Shown here piece after piece: positions 52,200 to 59,678 of a stretch of DNA of 64,000 bases. This DNA comes from Candidatus Bathyarchaeota archaeon. Its GTDB lineage: Archaea; Thermoproteota; Bathyarchaeia; Bathyarchaeales; Bathycorpusculaceae. The translations under genes were made by a program, and so were the position numbers. The stretch covers positions 26,717-90,716 of the forward strand of contig JAOAIX010000008.1 in assembly GCA_026414485.1 (NCBI GenBank), in the 5' to 3' direction. Positions within the stretch are counted from its first letter, which is position 1; each line of letters opens with the position of its first letter. Below the pieces are notes generated by a model. The model saw nothing but the letters and a program-made list of their open reading frames with translations. It made no database searches and was not told where the DNA came from.

Positions 52200-54017
52200 G
52201 TGGCTGTGGCAATTAACAACTCTCTCAATGAGTTAATGGACAACGCAAAAAGGCATTATGCTTCCTTGTTCTTTTTGCCGTCTTTTAGAAAAGCAATGGT
52301 GGCCATAGCTTTAATTTGCGCTATAGTTGGCGCTTCAAGTATCCCGCTTTTTCCGTCGGTAACAGCAGTTTTATATGGAGTGTTGCTTGCTGTTGCCCTC
52401 TTTTTATCAAGTTTATTTTTTGACTGGATCGTCAGCAGGGTTGTTTTAAACGACCCTATATTTGTTCTTAGAAGAACAGTGGCTCTTTCTTATTTTGGCT
52501 GGTTTCTTTGGTTTTTCTTCATAGGTTTAGGCGTAGTTTTCGGTTTGATTTTCAATATTTTGTGGTGGGTAAAGTTTTGCCTTTTGGGGTTTGCTGCCCT
52601 TTTAACGCTGCGAGCAGTAGTGTTTTTTGCGGTGTCCTCTGCAACTATAGTGCGTCGATTAACCGCGGTGCTTCTTCAACCCACCTTTTGTATGCTTTCC
52701 TTTGTTGTGGTTTGGCTAAACTTTAATGTCGCGCTCCTTGTTTACGTTCCCTTTCTTGTAATGGCGCCAGTCGCCGCGTGTGCCGCTTCAGCCCTTTTTG
52801 TGTACTTGTTAGATCGTATGGGACAAAAAATGTACAGTATATCTTCTATGACTATTTTTAAGGCCTTTATGCTGAACTGGGTTTCTGCACTCAACGAGCC
52901 TTTAGAAGCTTTTTTTGAGAAACTTGGCAAAGATGAAGAGGTTGAAGTTTCTTTTCTCAAATTTGACGCCTCAAAACCCAAAGCAGCTGTAATTGTTCCG
53001 CTAGTTCATCCTGGTCCCTTCAAGAATATTGGCAGTAGTTTGCTTCCTTCTATGCTGAAACATGCGTATGAAGGGAAATATGGTGGTGACGCATGTGTGC
53101 CGCTGGGGCTTCTTGGGCATGAACTTGACGCGGCGTCTCAAGAACAGAACCACAAAATAATCAATCACGTGTTAGATGCTGCTGCTTTCTCTTCCACAAT
53201 CGACAAAGCCACGCAGTGTGTAACTGTTTCAGAGGGTTTCGTAACTGCCTCCTGTCAACTTTTCGGCAGGACAGCGTTGCTTTCTTTTACGCTTGCACCA
53301 AAAACAACCGAAGATCTGCCGCAAGAACTAGGCAGTATTGTGCGGCAAGAAGCGGAAAGGCTGGGGCTTGAGGGCGCCCTTGTTGTGAACGCTCACAATA
53401 GTTTAACCAGTAATGTTAACATTGAGGCTTCGTTAGAAACACTCAGAGCCGTGGCTTCTAAATGTTTGCGAAAAGCGGTTTCTATGCCTTTATATCCTTT
53501 TGAGGTAGGTGCTGCCACGGTTTACCCAAAAGATTTTACTCTCAAAGATGGAATGGGGGCAGGTGGTATAACCGCTTTAGTGGTGAAGGTTGCAGGTCAG
53601 AAAACTGCTTACATAGTTATCGATGGGAACAATATGGTTTCTGGTTTACGTGAAAAGATTCTCTCTGCTCTTCACGCGGTTGGCTTTCAAGAAAGTGAGG
53701 TTTTCACGACTGATACTCACGCCGTCAGTGCGGTTGTTTTGGGTCAAAGAGGATACCACCCCGTCGGTGAAGTTATGGATCAAGAAATTTTGATTAACCA
53801 CATAAAGGCAGTTGCCCAAAAAGCCGCCAGTGTTCTTGAACCCTCTAAAGCAGGAAGCTTTCGCGTTGTTGTTCCCAAAGTGAGGGTGATAGGTGAAGAC
53901 TGCTTGGCCTCTTTGACTGTGCTTGTTGACAGGAGCATCCAAAAGGCAAAACGACTCGTTGTTCCTATATTTGCAGTTGAAGGGTTATTTTTGATTTTAC
54001 TTCTCGCCTTCCTTTAA
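52200..54017 (+). CDS. DUF2070 family membrane protein
   Basis: The 605-residue protein has six or seven hydrophobic helices in the first 215 residues (for example MVAIALICAIVGASSIPLF and YFGWFLWFFFIGLGVVFGLI), then a soluble part with VPLVHPGPFKNIGSSLLPSM and VVNAHNSLTSNVNIEASLE. A last helix (LVVPIFAVEGLFLILLLAFL) ends the protein. This matches DUF2070, an archaeal family with unknown function. The HPGPF motif and the DTHA (TTDTHAVSA) histidine/aspartate residues suggest a metal-dependent hydrolase. The start is GTG. Confidence 0.85.
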   Translation: MAVAINNSLNELMDNAKRHYASLFFLPSFRKAMVAIALICAIVGASSIPLFPSVTAVLYGVLLAVALFLSSLFFDWIVSRVVLNDPIFVLRRTVALSYFGWFLWFFFIGLGVVFGLIFNILWWVKFCLLGFAALLTLRAVVFFAVSSATIVRRLTAVLLQPTFCMLSFVVVWLNFNVALLVYVPFLVMAPVAACAASALFVYLLDRMGQKMYSISSMTIFKAFMLNWVSALNEPLEAFFEKLGKDEEVEVSFLKFDASKPKAAVIVPLVHPGPFKNIGSSLLPSMLKHAYEGKYGGDACVPLGLLGHELDAASQEQNHKIINHVLDAAAFSSTIDKATQCVTVSEGFVTASCQLFGRTALLSFTLAPKTTEDLPQELGSIVRQEAERLGLEGALVVNAHNSLTSNVNIEASLETLRAVASKCLRKAVSMPLYPFEVGAATVYPKDFTLKDGMGAGGITALVVKVAGQKTAYIVIDGNNMVSGLREKILSALHAVGFQESEVFTTDTHAVSAVVLGQRGYHPVGEVMDQEILINHIKAVAQKAASVLEPSKAGSFRVVVPKVRVIGEDCLASLTVLVDRSIQKAKRLVVPIFAVEGLFLILLLAFL

Positions 54018-54029
54018 GGCCTTGTGGCG

Positions 54030-54536
54030 CTACTTGAGGGTTCTCTCGGTTTTTTGTGGTTTCCTTTTAAGCTCGCTGCCGCAAACGCTGCATGTTTTTG
54101 ATTTAACATTTGCAGGATACATTCGGTGGCAAGCAGGGCAATAACATATCCACTGAATAAGCCGGCGGATACCGAATGCTGCAAGAGAACCAAATTCTAA
54201 CCCCATCTTTGTGGCAACGTTTTGTATTGAGTAGTCATCTGTGACTATAAGCGGGTTTTTTCCAGCAGCTTGAAGCTGTAGTGCTAGCGCCAGTAACTGG
54301 ATATCTGTTTCTGACAGCACAAAGGCGTCGCCCAGAGAAGTGGCATAACCTTTGGCTTTAGCCAAAAACTCAGCGGCAGGTGACATAATTTTTAGTTTGC
54401 CACTTTCGACAGCGGTTTTTACCCTTAAAGCCGTCATAGAGTCCCAAACTTCTTCCTCAACCTGAGGTGTAGTTACGTGTTCTTCTCCGGAGGAAAATGG
54501 GTTAAATCCTGCGATGAAAGCTGAGGTATCCACCAC
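54030..54536 (-). CDS. nob1: Nob1 endoribonuclease (PIN domain plus zinc ribbon)
   Basis: Nob1 makes the final cut that forms the mature 3' end of 16S rRNA. The 168-residue protein has the PIN acidic start VDTSAFIAGF, SETDIQLLALALQL and VTDDYSIQNVATKMG (the third acidic cluster). It ends with a zinc ribbon YCPACHRMY...KTCSVCGSELK. Start codon GTG at 54536; the first residues fit PIN family starts closely. It follows nadK by 36 bp on the same strand. Confidence 0.9.
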   Translation of the reverse strand: MVDTSAFIAGFNPFSSGEEHVTTPQVEEEVWDSMTALRVKTAVESGKLKIMSPAAEFLAKAKGYATSLGDAFVLSETDIQLLALALQLQAAGKNPLIVTDDYSIQNVATKMGLEFGSLAAFGIRRLIQWICYCPACHRMYPANVKSKTCSVCGSELKRKPQKTERTLK

Positions 54537-54572
54537 TATGAGTTTTTTTCTGTGAGGTGGCGTTTGAATTTT

Positions 54573-55418
54573 TTATCCCGTGCCCTTAAACTGTAGACGA
54601 CTGTGGAGTCGGTTATAGAAATCGTTTCTAAACCTGATGAAGGCTGTCATGTTGTTTGAGCGGAAAATCTGAATTGACGGTTTTTTCGCAGGCACTACTT
54701 GGCGGTAGTTTCCGTCAACTATCAGCAACACGTCTTTAGGTCGTAGCAGTTCTATTGTGATTTTTGAGTCAGCAGGAAAGACCAAGGAGCGAAAAGTTGT
54801 TAAGGAGCAAATAGGCGTTACGACGATGGCGTCCAAGTCAGGATCCAAGACGGGACCGCCTGCAGAAAGAGAGTATCCTGTTGACCCTTTCTGGGTTGAA
54901 ACTATTACTCCGTCTGCTTCGCATTTGGCGACTGGTTTGCCGTTTTTGCATATTTGCATATAAAGAATTTTTGAAGGTTCCCCGCCGGAAACTACAATAT
55001 CGTTTAAGGCGTCAGGAAGTTCTTCGTCGTCTACGGAAGCGATCAGTTTTGGGCATTTTTCAATTGTAAATTTGCCTGTGAGAATTTTGTCTACGGCGGC
55101 GATAGCCTCTTCAGGTTCAACTTCGGTTAGGAATCCTCGTACTCCCATGTTCACGGCGAGAATTGGCGGTTCAGGTTTGGGGAGGTTCACGCAGGTGCGT
55201 AGTATTGTTCCGTCGCCGCCTATGGTTATGATGAAGTCAACTTTCATGTCTTTGAGCGGAACTGCGTTAGAGTCTGGGCTTACTTTCACTTTTCCTTCTA
55301 GTGTATTTTCTATGTAGATTTGCAGTTTTTTGGCTTTCATGTGCCTTGCTAATTCTTCCGCCAACGTTAACGCTTGCTCTTTGTCGTAGCGGGCAACCAA
55401 TCCGACGCTTTTGAACAA
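54573..55418 (-). CDS. nadK: NAD kinase
   Basis: NadK phosphorylates NAD+ to NADP+. The 281-residue protein has the signature IITIGGDGTILRTCVNLPKP near residue 70, NMGVRGFLTEVEPEE, the LNDIVVSGGEPSK segment and GVIVSTQKGSTGYSLSAGGP near residue 175. All catalytic motifs are present. It precedes nob1 on the minus strand and is divergent from the nurA-herA-mre11-rad50 operon. Confidence 0.95.
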   Translation of the reverse strand: MFKSVGLVARYDKEQALTLAEELARHMKAKKLQIYIENTLEGKVKVSPDSNAVPLKDMKVDFIITIGGDGTILRTCVNLPKPEPPILAVNMGVRGFLTEVEPEEAIAAVDKILTGKFTIEKCPKLIASVDDEELPDALNDIVVSGGEPSKILYMQICKNGKPVAKCEADGVIVSTQKGSTGYSLSAGGPVLDPDLDAIVVTPICSLTTFRSLVFPADSKITIELLRPKDVLLIVDGNYRQVVPAKKPSIQIFRSNNMTAFIRFRNDFYNRLHSRLQFKGTG

Positions 55419-55585
55419 CTTTTCACCGCTCAGTTAATAGCGGCACCTTAATCTATATAATCGTTTGCGGCAGCTAATCGCATATTCTTGCAGTATCCCT
55501 CTGTTTTCTTTTCCACTTTCATGTCTGTAACTCTTAAATTTTGAAGGGTTCACTTTACATTTATCTTGTTTGCGAGGTTTGGGGT

Positions 55586-56914
55586 ATGCCTGAGTTTCTT
55601 GGTGAGTTTGGGCGTTGCGTCGAAGGCAAAAAAGAGGCTTTGAAAGCTAAAGTTTTTCAGGGGACACCTAATCCTTTAGCTGAGCGTTTCAGTTCTGTGT
55701 TTCCATCTTTGTGGAATACGATAGATAGGCCTGCCAACCTTTCAGGTAAAATAGGTGAGTTGAATGTTATGGCGGTTGATTCTAGTGTTTATTCGAATTT
55801 GCTTTCGACCGGCGGGGTCTTTTATGTTGTGAGGTCTTTGGGTGTTTGCCGTGATTTTCAGCAGAAGTGGCTTGAGAGTGATGTTTTCTTTTCTCGCGGA
55901 GGCTCTGTGGCTGAACGTGAGTATCTTACTGTTAAGATGGAGTTGGCTGAGTTTCAGGTGGCTTTAGAAGCTTTAAAGAGTGGACTTGGTTGTTCAACGA
56001 TATTGATTGATGGTTCGCTGTATGGGCGTTTGGTGCATTTGCCTTTGGAGTCGAAGGTTGAGGAGGATCGTTTGATTCTTCTTGATTATTTTAGGGTTTA
56101 TAGGCAGTTGTTTGATGCCTGCAGGCAGAGCGGCGTGACTTTGGTGGGTGTTGCTAAGGAGAGTCGTTCAACCGCTTTTAGAGATTACTTGTTAAGTTTG
56201 GTTTTTGGAAGGGCTCTTGAGGAGGCAGAGCTTGAAGATGATGATGTTCGAATGATTAGGCCTCTTTTTATGGAAGTTGCTGATGACGCAAGTTTGGGTC
56301 TTCAGAGGTTTCAGAGGTTCAAACAGAAGTACGGTGGCAAAGTTGAGGTGGTAGGTTTGGTTTTGGAGGAGTTAGCTCGTGCTAGGCCTGATTATCAGGT
56401 TATTATGCGGTATGCAAGGACTTTGGGTTATACTCAGCCTTTGCTTTTGGGGGCTTCGCCACGTTTAGAGAGGCGTTTGAGGCAGTTCCAGTCGCATCCT
56501 GAAGACTATGTGAAGAAAAATTTTCCGAATGCTATTCGTGAGATGGGAAAAAGAGTAATTGATGAGGTAGCTGGAGTTATTGCTGGAATCGCTGATTTTC
56601 CTGCGATTTTGTCTTTTTATGTTTTATTTGATCTTCATGACTCGCCGATCAGGATCGACATACCCTGCTATGATAAGCGTTTTGTTGATGTCGGTTGGCA
56701 TAAACCGTTCTCGGCTGATTTAAGCGGGGTTTTGAAGGTTTTAGCAACTGGCTACTGTGGATTAGACTGTCATAATTTGTGGTTGAAGAACGTTGACGAG
56801 AGAGTCAGACTTAAGAAGAAAACAGTTGATAATATCTATGTTCCCTACCTTGAAAGGTTGTTTGGAGAAAAAATAATTCGTGGGAGGAGCTATAGACGTG
56901 TTAAATACCCTTAG
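55586..56914 (+). CDS. nurA: NurA nuclease
   Basis: NurA is a 5'-3' nuclease that works with HerA to resect DNA ends. The 442-residue protein has the NurA domain: VMAVDSSVYSNLLSTGGVFY near residue 60 (first metal aspartate), STILIDGSLYGRLVHLPLES near 155 and a late DIPCYDKRFVDVGW region. The ATG at 55586 follows GAGGTTTGGGGT closely; an upstream TTG at 55541 is unlikely. It is the first gene of a four-gene DNA-repair operon and overlaps herA. Confidence 0.9.
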   Translation: MPEFLGEFGRCVEGKKEALKAKVFQGTPNPLAERFSSVFPSLWNTIDRPANLSGKIGELNVMAVDSSVYSNLLSTGGVFYVVRSLGVCRDFQQKWLESDVFFSRGGSVAEREYLTVKMELAEFQVALEALKSGLGCSTILIDGSLYGRLVHLPLESKVEEDRLILLDYFRVYRQLFDACRQSGVTLVGVAKESRSTAFRDYLLSLVFGRALEEAELEDDDVRMIRPLFMEVADDASLGLQRFQRFKQKYGGKVEVVGLVLEELARARPDYQVIMRYARTLGYTQPLLLGASPRLERRLRQFQSHPEDYVKKNFPNAIREMGKRVIDEVAGVIAGIADFPAILSFYVLFDLHDSPIRIDIPCYDKRFVDVGWHKPFSADLSGVLKVLATGYCGLDCHNLWLKNVDERVRLKKKTVDNIYVPYLERLFGEKIIRGRSYRRVKYP

Positions 56915-58520
56915 AGAAGTAGGCGTAATAGTTGGGGAAGCGAGTTCTAACGAGTTCTTGTTTTCGTCTAAACCAAGTGATATGCCTTCTCGCTGGGAGT
57001 ATTTGTTGGTTTATTCAGAGGAAGAACAGGACGGGGTTGTTAAACAGGTTGAGGTTGTAGCCCAAGTGGAGAAGGTTATTTCGGTTAGTCAAGCTTTGAG
57101 TAAAGAGTTGGATTTTGAAATAATCAAGAAGTTAATTGAGTCAGGGTTGGCTGATAGTAAAGTTTGGGGGCAAGCCCGCGTTTTAGGCTATCTTACTGAG
57201 AGGGGGGAGCTGCAGTTGCCTAAGAAGGCCGTGATGCCGGGAAAGCCTGTTTATGTCGCTCCTACGGAGTTGCTTGAGAGGTTCTATAATTACTCTCAAG
57301 ATGAAGCCATAAGCATCGGGAGCTTGATTACTCGCAGTGAGGTTCCTGTGGCTTTGTCAGTTAAGGGTTTTAGGCGGCATTTGGCGGTGTTGGCTCAGAC
57401 TGGGTCGGGGAAAACGTATTTGGCTGGTATTCTTGCCGATGAGTTGCTTGCGAAGGGCGGCACTGTGATTATGTTGGATCCTCATGCTGATTACGTGTTT
57501 TTGGGGCGAGCAGCTGATGGTAGGCGCCACGAGTTGTCGGATCGTGTAACTGTGTTTAGGAATCCTGCAAGTACCGGTCGGTATTCTGAGGGGGAAGTTG
57601 GTAGGGTTGAGCCTTATGAGGTTTGTTTTTCGGACTTGGATATTGATGAAATCTGTTTGATTGCCAATATTGGGAAGTCTATGCAGCGTATTAGGGAGGG
57701 TCTTGAGCAAGCGTTTGAGCTTGTTAAAGAGAAAAAAGACGTGTTTCAGCCTGAGGATCTTCTTGAAGAGTTGGAGGCTGCTGATGAGTGGAAGAAACGT
57801 GGAGGCGACTTTAAACTGAAGGTTCTTGGTGCAAAGGCGGCTAAGAAGTACATTAAGCAGCTTGTTAAGATGGGGGTTTTTACTTCGGCTTCAACCAGTA
57901 TAGACGCGATGCTTAAGCCTCAGCACTTGTCTGTTGTTGACTTGTCAGGTTTGAATGATGAAGTGGCAGATTATATTGCGTATAGTATTTTGACGGATAT
58001 TTACGAGAAAGCTGCAAGCAACGAGTTAGAGTTTCCAGTTTTTATTTTTGTGGAGGAGGCTCACCGGTTTATTCCATATGAGGGGCGGACGGATTCTAGC
58101 AGTATAATCAAGAAGATTGCGGCTGAGGGTCGGAAGTTTGGTGTTTTCTTGGTGGTTATTACTCAGAGGCCTTCAAAGATTCATCCTGATACTTTGAGTC
58201 AATGTAACAGCCAAATTATTTTGCGTATTACTAACCCTGACGATCAAATGGCTATTGCTAAGAGTTCGGAGAGGTTGGGGCAGACTTTGCTTGAGGATTT
58301 GCCTGGTTTAAATACGGGTGAGGCTGTGATTGTTGGCGAGATGACTAGGGCTCCTGTGATGGTTAAGATAAAGGCGCGTCGAACCAAGGAGGGCGGAAGC
58401 GACATAGATATTGTGGCTAAGTTGAAGGCTGCTGTTGAGCGGGCTCGTCAAGAGTCACCTGAGAATGAGAGTAGTCGCCTGAGAAGTGAACTGCAAGGTT
58501 TTATGACCGATTCAGAGTAG
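56898..58520 (+). CDS. herA: HerA DNA translocase/helicase
   Basis: HerA is a hexameric ATPase that drives DNA-end resection with NurA. The 540-residue protein has a beta-barrel HAS domain first, then the FtsK/HerA ATPase: Walker A LAQTGSGKTYLAGILADELL near residue 172, Walker B FIFVEEAHRFIPYEG near residue 386, and the arginine-rich AAEGRKFGVFLVVITQRPSK. The GTG at 56898 is preferred because GGAGGAGC lies 8-10 nt before it; a GTG at 56880 is also possible. The start overlaps nurA by 17 bp. Confidence 0.93.
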   Translation: MLNTLREVGVIVGEASSNEFLFSSKPSDMPSRWEYLLVYSEEEQDGVVKQVEVVAQVEKVISVSQALSKELDFEIIKKLIESGLADSKVWGQARVLGYLTERGELQLPKKAVMPGKPVYVAPTELLERFYNYSQDEAISIGSLITRSEVPVALSVKGFRRHLAVLAQTGSGKTYLAGILADELLAKGGTVIMLDPHADYVFLGRAADGRRHELSDRVTVFRNPASTGRYSEGEVGRVEPYEVCFSDLDIDEICLIANIGKSMQRIREGLEQAFELVKEKKDVFQPEDLLEELEAADEWKKRGGDFKLKVLGAKAAKKYIKQLVKMGVFTSASTSIDAMLKPQHLSVVDLSGLNDEVADYIAYSILTDIYEKAASNELEFPVFIFVEEAHRFIPYEGRTDSSSIIKKIAAEGRKFGVFLVVITQRPSKIHPDTLSQCNSQIILRITNPDDQMAIAKSSERLGQTLLEDLPGLNTGEAVIVGEMTRAPVMVKIKARRTKEGGSDIDIVAKLKAAVERARQESPENESSRLRSELQGFMTDSE

Positions 58521-58532
58521 GAGGCGACGTAA

Positions 58533-59678
58533 ACGGTTAGAGTTGCTCATTTAAGTGATACGCATCTTGGCTACAAGCAGTACGGGTTGGAGGAGCGAGA
58601 GTCAGATATTTACGCAAGTCTTGAAGAGATTGGAGATAAAATTTTAGAGGAGCACGCCGACATTGTTGTCCACAGCGGTGACCTTTTTGATTCACCTCGG
58701 CCTGCTCCTCAGGCTTATCGTGCGTTCAAAAAGTTTCTGAAAAGGATTGGCGGAAAGGCTAAGGTTTTCGCTGTTTTAGGCGATCATGATAGACCTAAAA
58801 GTAAAGGGTTAGCGCCTCACTTCTTGTTTGATGACCAAATTCAACTTTTAGGGGTAAACTGGGCTGCGCAGCATCAGGTTCTTTCTGTAGGTGGACAGGA
58901 TGTTTTGGTTGCAGGGCTGTCCAACGTAAGCCGGACGTACCATGCAATCATGCAGGATGAGTTGCGGAAGCTTGCTGTTCTCGATGTAAGCGGGAAGGTT
59001 GCTGTTTTGCTTTTGCATGAGGGTATAGACCGGTTTCTTCCTTACGAGGGGGCTTTTGAGCTTAGGTTGGATGAGGTTCCTCAAAATTTTGATTACGTTG
59101 CCATGGGGCATTTGCATTCTCGCATTCGGGCTTCAGTGGGTAGGGGTGAGTTGGCGTATCCTGGTTCCAGTGAAATTATAAGTCGAAGCGAAGTTGATGA
59201 GTGGAAGAAAAACGGTAAAGGTTTTTTCATCGTTGATTTGGAAAAGGGTAGGGTTGATGTTCAGGCTGTGAATCTTGACTGTATAAGGCCTCAGCTTGAG
59301 GTCAAATTGAATTATTCGTGTTTAGACGAAGAGCTTGAGCGTTTCGTGAAGGGGCTTGGTGGTTTTGAGAAGAAGCCTCTTGTTCATGTCAAGATTGAAG
59401 GAAAGAGCATCGATAGGCAAAGTGTCTATTCAGTTTTGAACGAGAGTTTGGCAGGTTTAGTTTTACAGTTTAGGCAGGAGTTTCTTGATGAAGCTGTGGA
59501 GCGGCTTCTAGAAGTTAAGTCTGGTGCTTTCCAAGTTAGTCAGGTGATTCAGGAGTACTTCAAGGAGCCCACAGTTGCAGGTTTAGCGTTGGAGCTTTGG
59601 CGGTACCTTCGGGCAGGCGATGTTGATGAAGCCAAAGTCGTTGCAGAGGACTATTATCAACGGGAGACTCCAGCATGA
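58533..59678 (+). CDS. mre11: Mre11 nuclease (non-canonical start)
   Basis: Mre11 is the nuclease of the Mre11-Rad50 break-repair complex. The phosphodiesterase motifs are HLSDTHLGYKQYG, VVHSGDLFDSPRP, VLGDHDRPKS (DH where NHD is usual) and YVAMGHLHSRI. The first motif lies upstream of any ATG/GTG/TTG: an in-frame TAA is at 58530-58532 and the next start-like codon, TTG at 58587, would delete motif I. ACG at 58533 follows GGAGG by 8 nt, the spacing seen for rpoL. The gene gives 381 residues from there. rad50 overlaps by 4 bp. Confidence 0.92.
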   Translation, partial: TVRVAHLSDTHLGYKQYGLEERESDIYASLEEIGDKILEEHADIVVHSGDLFDSPRPAPQAYRAFKKFLKRIGGKAKVFAVLGDHDRPKSKGLAPHFLFDDQIQLLGVNWAAQHQVLSVGGQDVLVAGLSNVSRTYHAIMQDELRKLAVLDVSGKVAVLLLHEGIDRFLPYEGAFELRLDEVPQNFDYVAMGHLHSRIRASVGRGELAYPGSSEIISRSEVDEWKKNGKGFFIVDLEKGRVDVQAVNLDCIRPQLEVKLNYSCLDEELERFVKGLGGFEKKPLVHVKIEGKSIDRQSVYSVLNESLAGLVLQFRQEFLDEAVERLLEVKSGAFQVSQVIQEYFKEPTVAGLALELWRYLRAGDVDEAKVVAEDYYQRETPA

